A DNA stretch of 64,000 bases from an uncultured Roseicyclus sp. (GCA_947500415.1 CANMRT010000001.1:146982-210981); one strand, 5' to 3'; shown: positions 8,799-18,418, counted from the first letter of the stretch. The notes: generated from the sequence alone by a model not told the origin. Translations and numbers: made by a program.

Positions 8799-9938
8799 CT
8801 ACGTCGTAAACAAGGCTAATCGGGCCCCCCCAATGCCCGGCCGTGTGGGCGAAATCGCGGTGAAATCGAAGCTGACTTTGCCGACGGCTTGCTTGAGCAA
8901 GAGGTCGGCAGCAAACCGGGCGAGTGCAGGCGCCATCATGATCCCGTATCCGCCTTGAGCGGCCAGCCAGAGGAAATCCGGAACGCGGCTGTCAAAGCCG
9001 ACAACCGGGGCCTTGTCGGCCACGAAGCTGCGCAAACCGGCCCAGGAATGTGAAATCCGGCGCACCGGGATCAGCGTTTCGGTTTCGATCCAGTGAGCGA
9101 GATGGGCGATATCGAGTTCCTCAGGTCGCACGTCCTGCGGGTGCGTCGGCGTCGCGTCGCCTGGCGAGGCCATAAGCTTGCCGGCATCGGGTTTGACATA
9201 AGCGCCGGACGCCGCGAAATCGACGGCGGGGCTGGCGGCAAGGTCGAGCCCGTCAGGTGCATCAATGATGATGCCGGTGCGGCGCATGGGCACTAGCCCG
9301 ATCGCTTGCGCCCCGGCCAAGGCTCCAACCTCATCCGCCCAGGCTCCGGCCGCGTTGACGATTGTTCTTGCCCGGTAGGTTTGATCGTTGGTTTTGGCCT
9401 CCCAGACTCCGGCGTTGTGCAAAAGGCTCAGCACGGCCTTACCGGTCACGATCGTCCCGCCACGCCGCCGGATGCCTTTGAGATACCCTTGATGCAGGCC
9501 GGAGACGTCAATATCCTTCACGTTCGCCTCATAGACCGCCCCGACGATCCTGTCAGGCCTCAGGTAGGGGGCCAGCTCCAGCGCCTCTTTAGTGGTGAGT
9601 TCGACCACTTTCGCATCGGGTTCCGAAAGGGCCAGAAGTGCTGGTAGTTGATCTAGGCCCTCCGCATCGGCCACGGTCAATGCGCCACGTGGCGTCAAAA
9701 GCGCGGTATGGCAGAAACCAATCGGGGGTGACGCGAAGAAGGTCGCACTTGCGGCGTTGATCTGGCGAACGACAGGGCCGCCATAATTCCGTGTGAAGAG
9801 TGCGGCGGACCGGCCGGTGCTGTGATAGCCAAGAGACACCTCGGCTTCCAGAACAAGAACCGTGCTCGCATCGGCGAGTTCATACGCTGCCGACGCACCG
9901 GAAATGCCGCCCCCGATCACGAGAAAATCATGGATCAT
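8799..9938 (-). CDS. FAD-dependent oxidoreductase, D-amino-acid oxidase/glycine oxidase (DAO) family
   Basis: A 379-residue flavoenzyme. The N-terminal FAD-binding Rossmann motif is IGGGISGASAAYELA (residues 8-22), followed by the STGRSAALF segment of the DAO family. A second nucleotide-contacting stretch is ARTIVNAAGAWADEVG, and the C-terminal GYGIMMAPA closes the FAD site. Expected reaction: oxidative deamination of an amine or amino acid with formation of H2O2. The start was set at ATG 9938, where the FAD motif follows at once; the longer frame adds 27 unsupported residues. It is divergent from the RpiR gene heading the peptide importer operon, which suggests it oxidises a product of the imported substrate. 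The substrate is not predictable. Confidence 0.87.
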   Translation of the reverse strand: MIHDFLVIGGGISGASAAYELADASTVLVLEAEVSLGYHSTGRSAALFTRNYGGPVVRQINAASATFFASPPIGFCHTALLTPRGALTVADAEGLDQLPALLALSEPDAKVVELTTKEALELAPYLRPDRIVGAVYEANVKDIDVSGLHQGYLKGIRRRGGTIVTGKAVLSLLHNAGVWEAKTNDQTYRARTIVNAAGAWADEVGALAGAQAIGLVPMRRTGIIIDAPDGLDLAASPAVDFAASGAYVKPDAGKLMASPGDATPTHPQDVRPEELDIAHLAHWIETETLIPVRRISHSWAGLRSFVADKAPVVGFDSRVPDFLWLAAQGGYGIMMAPALARFAADLLLKQAVGKVSFDFTAISPTRPGIGGARLALFTT

Positions 9939-10088
9939 GTGGGTCGAGCCCTTTTCTCGCGACGCCGACCATTCAAATGGCAGGAACGCTACAAGGCGCT
10001 CATCCCCACGCGAATGCAAGAAAAATGAATTTCTTTGACATCTTGAAAGTTTTCTTGCCTACTCGCATCAACTGACTGGGAACCTTTC

Positions 10089-10985
10089 ATGTCCAAACCC
10101 TTGCGCGATCGCCTGACCGAGGCGCTGCAAACCGCTTCAAAGGCGGATCGCGCGATTGCGAATTACATGCTGTCAGACATGGGTGGGCTGCCCTTTGAGA
10201 CGGCGGCCAGCTTGGCATCCAAGGTTCAGGTCAGCGAGCCGACCGTGGGCCGTTTCTGTCGTTCCATCGGCTATGACGGGTTCAAGGATCTCAAGAGAAA
10301 CCTCAAGAATGACATGGGCGATCAGCCGTGGCTGATCGGTGACCGGCTGCGGGACTTGCAGGAGCGCACGAAGGCCGGAGAGGATCAGCTTAGCCGTGGG
10401 CTAGAACTGGAAATGGCCGCGCTCGTGGCGGTCTACGAGGCCGCCCATAGCCCGGCATGGCCCCGCACCGTCAAGCGTTTGGCAACCGCAAGGAAGGTCT
10501 TCGCTGCCGGGTTCCAGACCGAGCGCGGCATGGCGCAGATCTTCGTCAACCAATTGCAATACCTTCGTGACGATGTGTACCTCTTGGATCTGGGCGGCGG
10601 TAACTTCGCCGAACTGTTGGCGATGGATGGCGATGACGCAGCACTCGTGATCTTCGAGGCGCGCCGCTATTCTAGCCACGCCCAGATGCTGGCCGAAGAC
10701 GCAAAGGTCGCGGGCATCCCCGTCATACTGATTACCGACCCCTATTGCGACTGGGGTCATGACGTGTCGGACGCGATGTTCGTCGTGCCCACTGCGGTCA
10801 ATCTGTTCTGGGAATCGACCGCGCAGATGGCGAGCCTCGCCAACCTTCTGGTCAATGGCGTGTTCCTTGAGCTCGGACCCGAGGTCGAGGCGCGTATGAA
10901 CAAATTCGCCCAACTCTACGGACGTTTCACCGGCCATGTCGGAGATGCGGTCCAGCCGCGCACGGAGGGCCGTCGCACCACGTAA
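10089..10985 (+). CDS. RpiR-family (MurR/RpiR) transcriptional regulator
   Basis: A 298-residue regulator with an N-terminal RpiR helix-turn-helix (residues 1-77; ETAASLASKVQVSEPTVGRF is the recognition region) and a C-terminal SIS domain (about 125-270; VIFEARRYSSHAQMLAEDAK is the phosphosugar-site region). RpiR proteins sense sugar phosphates or amino-acid-related ligands. It is 35 bases upstream of the substrate-binding protein and divergent from the FAD oxidase, so it very likely regulates both. The spacer carries TTGAAAGTTTTCTTG at about 10041-10055, a candidate binding site. Confidence 0.9.
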   Translation: MSKPLRDRLTEALQTASKADRAIANYMLSDMGGLPFETAASLASKVQVSEPTVGRFCRSIGYDGFKDLKRNLKNDMGDQPWLIGDRLRDLQERTKAGEDQLSRGLELEMAALVAVYEAAHSPAWPRTVKRLATARKVFAAGFQTERGMAQIFVNQLQYLRDDVYLLDLGGGNFAELLAMDGDDAALVIFEARRYSSHAQMLAEDAKVAGIPVILITDPYCDWGHDVSDAMFVVPTAVNLFWESTAQMASLANLLVNGVFLELGPEVEARMNKFAQLYGRFTGHVGDAVQPRTEGRRTT

Positions 10986-11020
10986 GTCCGCCAAATCCAC
11001 ATATAACAGGGAACTATTCC

Positions 11021-12601
11021 ATGCGATATTCGACCAAGACCCAGCTTCTTACAGGATCGGCTATCGTAGCGGCCGGTTTTATGTGTGCCACCAATGCCAT
11101 GGCGCAAGACGTGACCATCGCATTTTCCGCAAGCGAGCTTGGCGCGACCGCCTACAATCCGGTTGCCGCCAGCACCCTAAACACCGCGACCTCGCTGATC
11201 TATGACCGGCTGGTGGAGCAGGATGCTGACCAATCCTATCACCCGCATCTGGCGACCTCCTGGGAGGAAACCCCCGACGGGATGGCCTGGACCTTCTCCC
11301 TGCTCGACGGCGTCACCTTCCACGATGACACCCCCTTCAACGCCGAAGCCGTGCAATCCTGGATTGCGAGTTATGAAGGCACGGAAAACGAATATTTGGT
11401 CGAAGCCATCGGATCGGTCGATGTGATCGACGATCTGACGGTTCGGTTCAACATGGACCGACCCGAGCCAAACCTGCTTTACAATCTCGCCAGCGCCTTC
11501 ATGGGCGTGCCTTCGCCCACGGCCTATGCCGCGCTTGGCGATGATTTCGGCGTGACAGGCGCGGTTGGCACCGGCCCTTACGAGTTGCAAAGCTTCGAGA
11601 TCGGGCTTGAGACGGTGCTTGTCCGCAATGAGGACTACACTTGGGGCTCCGATCTGTCGGAAAACACCGGCGCCGGTCATATCGAGACCTTCACCTTCCG
11701 CGAGATCCCGGACCAATCGACTGCCTTCCTTGAGTTGCGCACCGGCGGGATCGACCTTCTTCTGGGCGTACCCACCGACTTCCTGCAGATCCTGGAGGCC
11801 GAGGCGAACATCCAGATCATCCAGATGCCCGGCACCGGGATCAGCTACATGCCGATCAACGTCACTGCGCGCCCCTTCGACGACATTCTTGTCAGGCAAG
11901 CGACCGGCATGGCGATCGATCAGGACGGCATCGTCGCCGCGATCTATAATGGCGTCGGCGCCCCGGCGCGCAACTTTCTGATCTCCTCCCTACCCGAGGC
12001 GAACGTCGACCCAAGCCTGAACGTCATGTACGACCCCGCAGGCGCCGGTGAATTGCTCGACCAGGCCGGTTGGGTCATGGGCGATGACGGAGTGCGCATG
12101 AGGGGCGATGAGCGTCTGTCCGTAAGCCTCTACACCGCCAACACCACCGAGCTGACCCGCCTGACGCAGGTTGTGCAGGCGCAATTGGGCGAGATCGGGA
12201 TGGAGGCGACGATCACCGTCTTCGATAGTTCAACCATTCGAGATGAATACCGGGCCAATGGCCACCAGCTGGCTGTGCGCAGCTATGACTGGAACAATTC
12301 GGACATTCTGGACTGGTTCTTCAGCGGTAATCGCTTGGGCTACCCCAACGTATCGATGTGGGAAGACGCGGAAGGCCAGCGCCTGAACGACGTGGCGATG
12401 ACCGAAAGCAGCACTTCGGCAGAGCGGATCGCGAACTTCACGGCCTACCACGAATACGTTCTGAGCCAGCACCTCTTCGTGCCGATTTACCAGCCAACCC
12501 AGAACATCGCGTTCAACAGCACGGCGATCAGCGTGCCCGATCCGGTGCGTGGATCGCGGTTCCGCGGGCAGTCCTTCATGGACATCCAGGTCGTCGAATA
12601 G
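11021..12601 (+). CDS. Peptide ABC transporter substrate-binding protein (SBP family 5)
   Basis: Periplasmic receptor (526 residues) of the second peptide-type importer. It has a signal peptide with cleavage after ATNAMA-QD (about residue 29). Family 5 segments include LIYDRLVEQDADQSYHPHLA, WTFSLLDGVTFHDDTPFNAEAV and VGTGPYELQSF. ATG 11021 follows a GGGAAC ribosome site. It is followed closely by the B, C, D and F subunits, so the operon is complete. The sequence differs strongly from the receptor at 3478-5217, implying a different ligand. Confidence 0.92.
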   Translation: MRYSTKTQLLTGSAIVAAGFMCATNAMAQDVTIAFSASELGATAYNPVAASTLNTATSLIYDRLVEQDADQSYHPHLATSWEETPDGMAWTFSLLDGVTFHDDTPFNAEAVQSWIASYEGTENEYLVEAIGSVDVIDDLTVRFNMDRPEPNLLYNLASAFMGVPSPTAYAALGDDFGVTGAVGTGPYELQSFEIGLETVLVRNEDYTWGSDLSENTGAGHIETFTFREIPDQSTAFLELRTGGIDLLLGVPTDFLQILEAEANIQIIQMPGTGISYMPINVTARPFDDILVRQATGMAIDQDGIVAAIYNGVGAPARNFLISSLPEANVDPSLNVMYDPAGAGELLDQAGWVMGDDGVRMRGDERLSVSLYTANTTELTRLTQVVQAQLGEIGMEATITVFDSSTIRDEYRANGHQLAVRSYDWNNSDILDWFFSGNRLGYPNVSMWEDAEGQRLNDVAMTESSTSAERIANFTAYHEYVLSQHLFVPIYQPTQNIAFNSTAISVPDPVRGSRFRGQSFMDIQVVE

Positions 12602-12633
12602 ACCCCTGAACTCCGAAGAAAGGAGGCTCCGGG

Positions 12634-13563
12634 ATGATCCTCAGATACACGTTCCAACGTTTGCTGATGCTGATCCCGGTGTCGTTTTCGATCTCGGTGG
12701 TGATCTTCATGATCGTCTACCTGCTGCCGGGCGATCCCATCGACAACCTGCTTCGCGTCGGGTCCTCGCCCGAGGACCGGGCCGAGTTGGTGGCGCAATA
12801 TGGGCTCGACCGCAGTTTGGTGGTTCAGTATCTTGTCTGGATCGGGAACATGTTCCAAGGCGAGTTTGGCCAAGCTATCGTCCTACGCCGCCCTGTTGCC
12901 GATCTTGTAGCGCAGAATTTGCCCTACAGCCTAACGCTTGGCGGTTTGGCCTTCCTCTTCTCCTCCACTGTCGGAATGGCGCTTGGCACATTGTCGGCGG
13001 TCGTGCGCAATCCGATCCTGGATCGGTTCATGCGCGGGTTCATCCTGTTGGGATCGACTGTGCCCGGCTTCTGGTTAGCGCTTCTGCTGATCCTGTTTTT
13101 CTCGGTTAACCTGGGTTGGTTTCCGGTATCGGGCGCAGGTGGCTGGAAATCCCTCGTCCTACCGGTCCTGACCATCGGCTTTGGCGGCGTAGCATTGGTC
13201 GCCCGCGTCACGCGTGTCGCCTTACTGGACGCGGGGCGAGAGGATTTCGTGACGCTCCTGCACGCCAAGGGTCTGTCCTCGCGGAAGATCCTGTTCCGGC
13301 ACCTTATGCCCCATGCGATGCTTCCCGTTGTCACCATCTTGGCGCTCCGCATCGGCTGGATCTTGGGTGGCGCGGTTACGGTCGAATTCGTCTTTGGCCG
13401 CCCCGGCCTCGGCTCGCTTCTGATCCGTTCCCTCGGGCAGAGAGACTACCCCGTCGTGCAGGCCTGCCTGCTGATGCTGGCGCTGGCCGTGATGCTTGGG
13501 ACGCTCATCGGCGACATAGCCCAAGCCTCCATGGACCCCCGAATTCGCGAGAAAAAATCATGA
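12634..13563 (+). CDS. Peptide ABC transporter permease (DppB-like)
   Basis: A 309-residue inner-membrane permease. The N-terminal helix MILRYTFQRLLMLIPVSFSI is followed by the LLPGDPIDN segment, the EAA-like loop near DFVTLLHAKGLSSRKI, and the VEFVFGRPGLGSLLI region typical of DppB. A strong AAGGAGG lies about 12 bases upstream of ATG 12634. The stop overlaps the start of the next permease (ATGA at 13560). Confidence 0.93.
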   Translation: MILRYTFQRLLMLIPVSFSISVVIFMIVYLLPGDPIDNLLRVGSSPEDRAELVAQYGLDRSLVVQYLVWIGNMFQGEFGQAIVLRRPVADLVAQNLPYSLTLGGLAFLFSSTVGMALGTLSAVVRNPILDRFMRGFILLGSTVPGFWLALLLILFFSVNLGWFPVSGAGGWKSLVLPVLTIGFGGVALVARVTRVALLDAGREDFVTLLHAKGLSSRKILFRHLMPHAMLPVVTILALRIGWILGGAVTVEFVFGRPGLGSLLIRSLGQRDYPVVQACLLMLALAVMLGTLIGDIAQASMDPRIREKKS

Positions 13564-14441
13564 ACGTATCAAAAATGGCTGTTCGTTCGCTGGATGCCTT
13601 TGCCCGGATGAGCATCGGGCGCGCTTTCGCCTCAGGCATTGGCATGGTCGCTGGCGGCTTCCTGATCTTGATCGTGCTGGTGGCGATTTTCGCGCCTTGG
13701 ATCGCGCCGTTTGACTATGCCGCGCAGAACTTGATGAACGCGAACGCCGCCCCTGGCTGGCTGCATTTGCTCGGCACGGATGAGTTCGGGCGCGATGTGC
13801 TGAGCCGGGTGATTTTCGGCGCGCGGACCTCGCTTTCAGTCAGCGCCACCGCGATCGTAATCTCGATGGCAGCCGGCATGACTCTGGGCGCCGCTGCAGG
13901 TTATTTCGGCGGGTTGTTCGAGCGTGTAGTGATGACGGTGGTGGACCTGACATGGTCCTTCCCCGATATCCTGATCGCGCTGATTTTCGTGGCGATCCTC
14001 GGGCCGGGTTTGACATCCACCACTTTCGCCATCGCCATCGCCTACCTTGCGCAATTCACCCGCCTGACCCGTGCCCAGATCGTCCGCCTGAAGCGTGAGA
14101 CGTTCATCGAAGCCACGATCAACCTTGGCGCGAAGCCCTCCCATATCCTGCTCAAACACCTGATACCCAACGCCATTGCACCGGTGATCGTCGTCGGCAT
14201 GCTGGCCATTGGCGACGGTATCGTGCTGGAGGCAACGCTTGGCTTCTTCGGTCTTGGCGCGCAGCCTCCAACCCCAAGCTGGGGCGCGATGATGTCGTCT
14301 GGTACGGCGCAGCTCTTCCTTAGCCCCTGGGTTATCATCTTCCCTGGCGTGGCGGTCGCCATTACCGTGATCGCCGTGAACCTCTTCGGTGACGAGTTGA
14401 TCCGCGCGCTTGATATCCGCGACCGGCTGCGGGGAGCATGA
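13560..14441 (+). CDS. Peptide ABC transporter permease (DppC-like)
   Basis: A 293-residue permease starting at the ATG that overlaps the previous stop (ATGA). The longest open frame begins at 13116, but that extension lies inside the preceding gene. An N-terminal membrane segment (about residues 20-42) is followed by LLGTDEFGRDVLSRVIFGARTSL, the hallmark of DppC subunits, and the EAA-like loop near ETFIEATINLGAKPSHI. It ends with ATGA overlapping the D subunit. Confidence 0.93.
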   Translation: MNVSKMAVRSLDAFARMSIGRAFASGIGMVAGGFLILIVLVAIFAPWIAPFDYAAQNLMNANAAPGWLHLLGTDEFGRDVLSRVIFGARTSLSVSATAIVISMAAGMTLGAAAGYFGGLFERVVMTVVDLTWSFPDILIALIFVAILGPGLTSTTFAIAIAYLAQFTRLTRAQIVRLKRETFIEATINLGAKPSHILLKHLIPNAIAPVIVVGMLAIGDGIVLEATLGFFGLGAQPPTPSWGAMMSSGTAQLFLSPWVIIFPGVAVAITVIAVNLFGDELIRALDIRDRLRGA

Positions 14442-15406
14442 GCATGCTCAGCGTCCGCGATCTGGGTGTGGCCTTCGGTACCGTTCAGCCGCTTTCAGGT
14501 GTCAGCTTTGCCGTGGGCAAGGGCGAGACACTTGGCATCGTTGGCGAAAGCGGCTCCGGCAAGTCGCTGACCGCGATGAGTGTTATGGGCCTTCTGCCGC
14601 TAAGCGGGGGGCGCATCACTGGCGGAACGGTCGAGTTTGACGGGCAGGACCTGACGAAACTGTCTGAGCGCGCCTATCGCAAGCTGCGTGGCGGGCGGAT
14701 CGGGTTGATCACTCAGAATCCGATGACCTCTCTCGACCCGTTGCAAAAGATCGGCCCGCAAGTGGATGACGTGGCCAAGCTGCATCTGGGGCTCGACGCC
14801 ACCAAGGCCCGTGCCCGGACCGAGGAAATCCTCGGCACGCTTCGCATCCCAGAACCCGCGCTGATCTGCGAGCGGTATCCACATCAGATGTCGGGCGGTA
14901 TGAAACAGCGCATTGTCATCGCCATGGCGCTTGCTGCTGATCCTGACGTGTTGATTGCAGATGAGCCAACCACAGCGTTGGACGTGACGGTGCAGGCCCA
15001 GATCATCCGGCTTTTGGATGACCTGGTGAAGGAGCGCGACTTGGCGCTGGTCCTCATTACCCATGACATGAGCGTCGTGGCCCAGACCTGTGACAAGGTC
15101 GTGGTGATGTATGCCGGACGCGCCGTGGAACATGGGCCTGTCGAAGAAATCTTTGATCGCCCGCGCCATCCTTATACTCAGGCCCTGATCGCCTGTATTC
15201 CGCGCGGCTTGGACGGCGCAACGCGCCTGACGGGCATCGAAGGCACGGTCCCTACGGTGGTGAACTACCCCAACGGTTGCCCGTTCCATCCACGCTGCCC
15301 GCGAGCCGAGGCGATCTGCGCCACCGATCCACCGGATTTCTCGGTGCACGGTGACAGCGCCGCCGCCTGCCATTTCGCGGAGGTCGCCGATGCCCAATCT
15401 GCTTGA
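14438..15406 (+). CDS. Peptide ABC transporter ATP-binding protein (DppD-like)
   Basis: A 322-residue ATPase. Walker A GESGSGKS is near residues 38-45, the signature MSGGMKQR near 150, Walker B VLIADEPTTALD near 170, and the switch His in LITHDMSVVAQ. A C-terminal oligopeptide/dipeptide extension has the cysteine-rich GCPFHPRCPRAEAIC (about residues 283-297), seen in DppD-type ATPases, where such cysteines can bind an Fe-S cluster. It starts at ATG 14438, overlapping the permease stop; a second ATG follows two codons later. Confidence 0.93.
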   Translation: MSMLSVRDLGVAFGTVQPLSGVSFAVGKGETLGIVGESGSGKSLTAMSVMGLLPLSGGRITGGTVEFDGQDLTKLSERAYRKLRGGRIGLITQNPMTSLDPLQKIGPQVDDVAKLHLGLDATKARARTEEILGTLRIPEPALICERYPHQMSGGMKQRIVIAMALAADPDVLIADEPTTALDVTVQAQIIRLLDDLVKERDLALVLITHDMSVVAQTCDKVVVMYAGRAVEHGPVEEIFDRPRHPYTQALIACIPRGLDGATRLTGIEGTVPTVVNYPNGCPFHPRCPRAEAICATDPPDFSVHGDSAAACHFAEVADAQSA

Positions 15407-16343
15407 GGTCCGCGACCTGTCCAAACAATTCACCAGCGCAGGCGGCCCGTTCCGCAAGGCGCGGTCGATGCACGCGGTCAACGGCGTCTCGTTCGACCTG
15501 CCTGAGGGGCGGGTCATCGGCGTCGTGGGTGAAAGCGGCTGTGGCAAGTCCACGCTGGCCCGGCTGATCCTGCGCCTGATCGAACCCTCCGGCGGCGCGG
15601 TGAACTTCGACGGCGACAACCTTCTGGCGAAATCACCTGCGCAGATGCGCAAGCTTCGCGCCCGAATGCAAATGGTGTTTCAGGACCCCTATTCCGCCAT
15701 CGACCCGCGTTATACGCTGACCCGTGCGGTGTCCGAGCCGTTCGATGTGCAGAATGTGACGCCGGACAAACCGATGGCCGAGGAAGTGGCGGACCTGCTG
15801 GAGATGGTCGGCCTCAACCCCGGCCTCGCGGCCAGCTATCCGCATCAGATTTCCGGTGGCCAGAAGCAGCGCGTGGGTATCGCGCGGGCCCTTGCCCTGC
15901 GCCCGTCGCTTTTGGTGTTGGACGAGCCCACAGCCTCGCTCGATGTGTCGGTGCAGGCGCAGATCATCGGCCTGCTGGAAGACCTTCGGACCGATCTTGG
16001 CCTGACCTACCTGTTCATCTCCCACGACCTCAGCCTTGTGAAATACTTCTGCGACGAAATCCTTGTCATGTATCTAGGCCGCGTCGTGGAGGCCTTGCCG
16101 GACACAGCTGCCCCGGCTCGGCATCCTTATACAAGAACCCTCATGGAAAGCACGTTCGAGCCAGACCCGAAGAAGCGCCGCCTGATCGCGCCGTTGGAAG
16201 GTGAAGTGCCGAGCCCGTTCGACCTCCCCCCCGGCTGCGCTTTTGTCGACCGGTGTCCCAATGCCAGCGCGCTGTGCAGACAGGAAATGCCCGTTCTGTC
16301 CACGGCAACCGGCCACGCCGTCGCCTGCCATCACCCGATCTGA
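15390..16343 (+). CDS. Peptide ABC transporter ATP-binding protein (DppF-like)
   Basis: A 317-residue ATPase, partner of the DppD-like subunit. Walker A GESGCGKST, the FQDPYSAIDPR Q-loop, signature ISGGQKQR, Walker B LLVLDEPTASLD and switch LFISHDLSLV are all present. The C-terminal extension has CAFVDRCPNASALC. The start was set at ATG 15390 (MPNLLEVRD), 17 bases inside the end of the D gene, with GGAGG upstream. The longer frame from 15351 has no support. Confidence 0.92.
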   Translation: MPNLLEVRDLSKQFTSAGGPFRKARSMHAVNGVSFDLPEGRVIGVVGESGCGKSTLARLILRLIEPSGGAVNFDGDNLLAKSPAQMRKLRARMQMVFQDPYSAIDPRYTLTRAVSEPFDVQNVTPDKPMAEEVADLLEMVGLNPGLAASYPHQISGGQKQRVGIARALALRPSLLVLDEPTASLDVSVQAQIIGLLEDLRTDLGLTYLFISHDLSLVKYFCDEILVMYLGRVVEALPDTAAPARHPYTRTLMESTFEPDPKKRRLIAPLEGEVPSPFDLPPGCAFVDRCPNASALCRQEMPVLSTATGHAVACHHPI

Positions 16344-16360
16344 CCACGAAGGACAAAGAC

Positions 16361-17848
16361 TTGGGGTTCAAGATACTTTCCGCCGAAATCTCTCATGAAA
16401 CCAACACGTTCAACATCCGCCCCACCGATCTGCAAGCCTTTCGCGACCGCTACCTTTTGGAGGGCTCGGCGGCGATTGGCGCGAAGGGAGACAAAAACAC
16501 CGAACTGGCCGGGCTTCTAGACGTCGGACGTGCCCATGACTGGGACATCACTCATGTAATCAGTGCTGCCGCTGGACCGGGTGGACGTGTGACGCGCATG
16601 GCATTCGACGCGTTGATGGCTCCGCTGCTGGAGGCCGCCGCGACGCGGGAATGGGACGGCGTCTTTCTGATACTGCACGGAGCAATGGTCACAGAGGACC
16701 ATGATGACGGCGAAGGTGAAATCTTGCGTCGCCTGCGCGCCATTGTCGGCGCCGACCTGCCTGTCGCGGTCACGCTTGATCCGCACGCCAATGTCACCAG
16801 CGCGATGTGCGATCTGGCGCAGATCCTGGTCTCATTCACCACCTATCCGCATGTGGATGTCCGTGCCACGGGCCGCCGAACGGCGGAGCTGCTTCACCGC
16901 ACGATGGCCTCAGAAATTCGTCCGCATACCCTTCGCGCCCATCGGCCCATGCTGGAAGAGGCCAATGGCGGGCGCACGGATATCGGCCCGATGATTGAAC
17001 GGCACGCGATGGCCCGTGCGTTCGAGGCACGCAAGGGCGTCTACGCGATCAGCATCAACGGGGCCTTCCCCTGCGCAGATATCGCCGAGGTCGGCCCGAC
17101 CGTTCTGATAGTAGGTGAGGATGACGCCGTACCTCTCGCAGCGATGGCTGACGAGTTGGCTAACGACATCTGGGTGCGGCGCCACGAGGTCCTAAATAAC
17201 TATTTGACCCCGACAGAGGCCGCCAGAATTGCAGTGTCCTGGCAACCTGGCAGTGGACCATTGGTTATCGCCGACTATGCAGACAACCCTGGCTCGGGCG
17301 CCTATGGCGACGCCCCTGCGCTGTTAGAGGCGATGCTGGCGGCGGGCGTTCAAGAGGCCTGTTTCGGTCCGCTGATCGACGCTGAGGCGGCGGCCCTGTT
17401 GCAAGATGCTTCCTTGGGAGAGGACGTCACCCTCGCCATCGGCGGCAAGACTGCGCCCGAATTCGGCGGCGGGCCCCTGGACGTGACTGGCACGTTGATG
17501 TGGCGCGGCGATGGTCGCGTTGTCGGCGACGGCCCAATCCTAGGCGGACAGGAACGCAGTTTCGGGCCGACGGCGGTGTTGCGCATCGCGGGCATCGACG
17601 TCCTGATCGTCTCCATCGCGCACCAGATGCTCGACCTGCAGCAATTCCGCGCATTCGGCATCGAACCCAGCGCGAAATCTGTCGTCGCCCTCAAATCCAT
17701 GCAGCATTTCCGCGCGGCATTCGCGATCATAGCTGGCCGGATCATTGTCTGTGACACGGGCGCGCTTTGCACGACACAATACGATCTGTTGCCCTACCAG
17801 AACGTGTTGCGGCCGATCTTTCCGCTGGACAAGGATATGGCAATCTAA
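16361..17848 (+). CDS. mlrC: M81-family metallopeptidase (MlrC-like)
   Basis: A 495-residue MlrC/COG5476-type protein. MlrC is known from microcystin-degrading Sphingomonas, where it cleaves the linear tetrapeptide product; most homologues act on unknown small peptides or amides. The N-terminal M81 domain has the E-I-S-H-E-T-N-T-F signature immediately after the start, LHGAMVTEDHDD near residue 105, a DPHAN segment near 139 and YPHVD near 160, matching the zinc-binding region. A C-terminal MlrC domain follows (ADYADNPGSGAYGD onward). The start is inferred to be TTG 16361 with GAAGGA upstream, because no ATG fits; longer starts lie inside the ATPase gene. As the last gene of the importer operon, it probably hydrolyses the imported peptide-like substrate. 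Confidence 0.85.
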   Translation: MGFKILSAEISHETNTFNIRPTDLQAFRDRYLLEGSAAIGAKGDKNTELAGLLDVGRAHDWDITHVISAAAGPGGRVTRMAFDALMAPLLEAAATREWDGVFLILHGAMVTEDHDDGEGEILRRLRAIVGADLPVAVTLDPHANVTSAMCDLAQILVSFTTYPHVDVRATGRRTAELLHRTMASEIRPHTLRAHRPMLEEANGGRTDIGPMIERHAMARAFEARKGVYAISINGAFPCADIAEVGPTVLIVGEDDAVPLAAMADELANDIWVRRHEVLNNYLTPTEAARIAVSWQPGSGPLVIADYADNPGSGAYGDAPALLEAMLAAGVQEACFGPLIDAEAAALLQDASLGEDVTLAIGGKTAPEFGGGPLDVTGTLMWRGDGRVVGDGPILGGQERSFGPTAVLRIAGIDVLIVSIAHQMLDLQQFRAFGIEPSAKSVVALKSMQHFRAAFAIIAGRIIVCDTGALCTTQYDLLPYQNVLRPIFPLDKDMAI

Positions 17849-18003
17849 GCTCAGAGATCAGCCGCTCACTCGGCACGCACTGGTGTGATTGCCGACTTAT
17901 GGAACCACCTATTGGATGCGGAGTTGGCAAATGCCCCTGTACAACATGGGCACAGGAGCATCCGTTTTAAAGCGGTTCCTTTTATGGTACTGACGGCCCG
18001 TTG

Positions 18004-18063
18004 CTGCCATTGGAAATCGTGCTTGTGTGCTTCGGTTGCGCCCGCATACCGGTCATTCGCTGC
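18004..18063 (+). repeat. Left copy of a degenerate ~60-bp repeat flanking the polyketide region
   Basis: This stretch starts CTGCCATTGG and ends ACCGGTCATTCGCTGC. It aligns over its full length with 34801-34861, which starts CTGCCGTTCG and ends AGCGGTCATTGGCTGC. The right halves match at about 24 of 30 positions and the left halves are weaker. Both copies are in the same orientation. Confidence 0.5.
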
Positions 18064-18389
18064 GAATGTATGATCCCGCAATTAGGTCTAAACTCGAAAA
18101 ACTTCACTTAATCTGTATGGGTAAATGTCGAATACTTGAGATCAAATCCAGATTGGCTTCTCAAAATGGATATTGGAGTTTGCATCCCTCGGGTTCGGTC
18201 ATTTCCGCTTTGCCATGAGGTTTTGTGCTTCAATGTCAAGTTGGATGAGATGAGATTCAACTCCGTCTTTACGACCCGAAAGCGCGTCAAAACATCCAAG
18301 TTTCAACGAAGTTGCTATGACTTCTTCATGCTCGAAAGCGCCCTGCGACACCACGGAATGTGAAGGTTGGAGCAGCCCCAAAAGGACGC

Positions 18390-18418
18390 AAAACCGGGCG
18401 CAACCGACGCCCGGTTTT
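18390..18418 (-). terminator. Rho-independent terminator of the beta-barrel gene
   Basis: An 11-bp perfect stem AAAACCGGGCG / CGCCCGGTTTT with the 7-base loop CAACCGA. T-rich tracts occur on both sides, so it may work in both directions. It lies 18 bases past the stop of the 18436-19413 gene. Confidence 0.8.

Noticed and set aside
14600..15652. A 350-residue minus-strand frame over the ATPase genes
   Set aside because: It is fully covered by the DppD- and DppF-like genes on the plus strand and has no motif.
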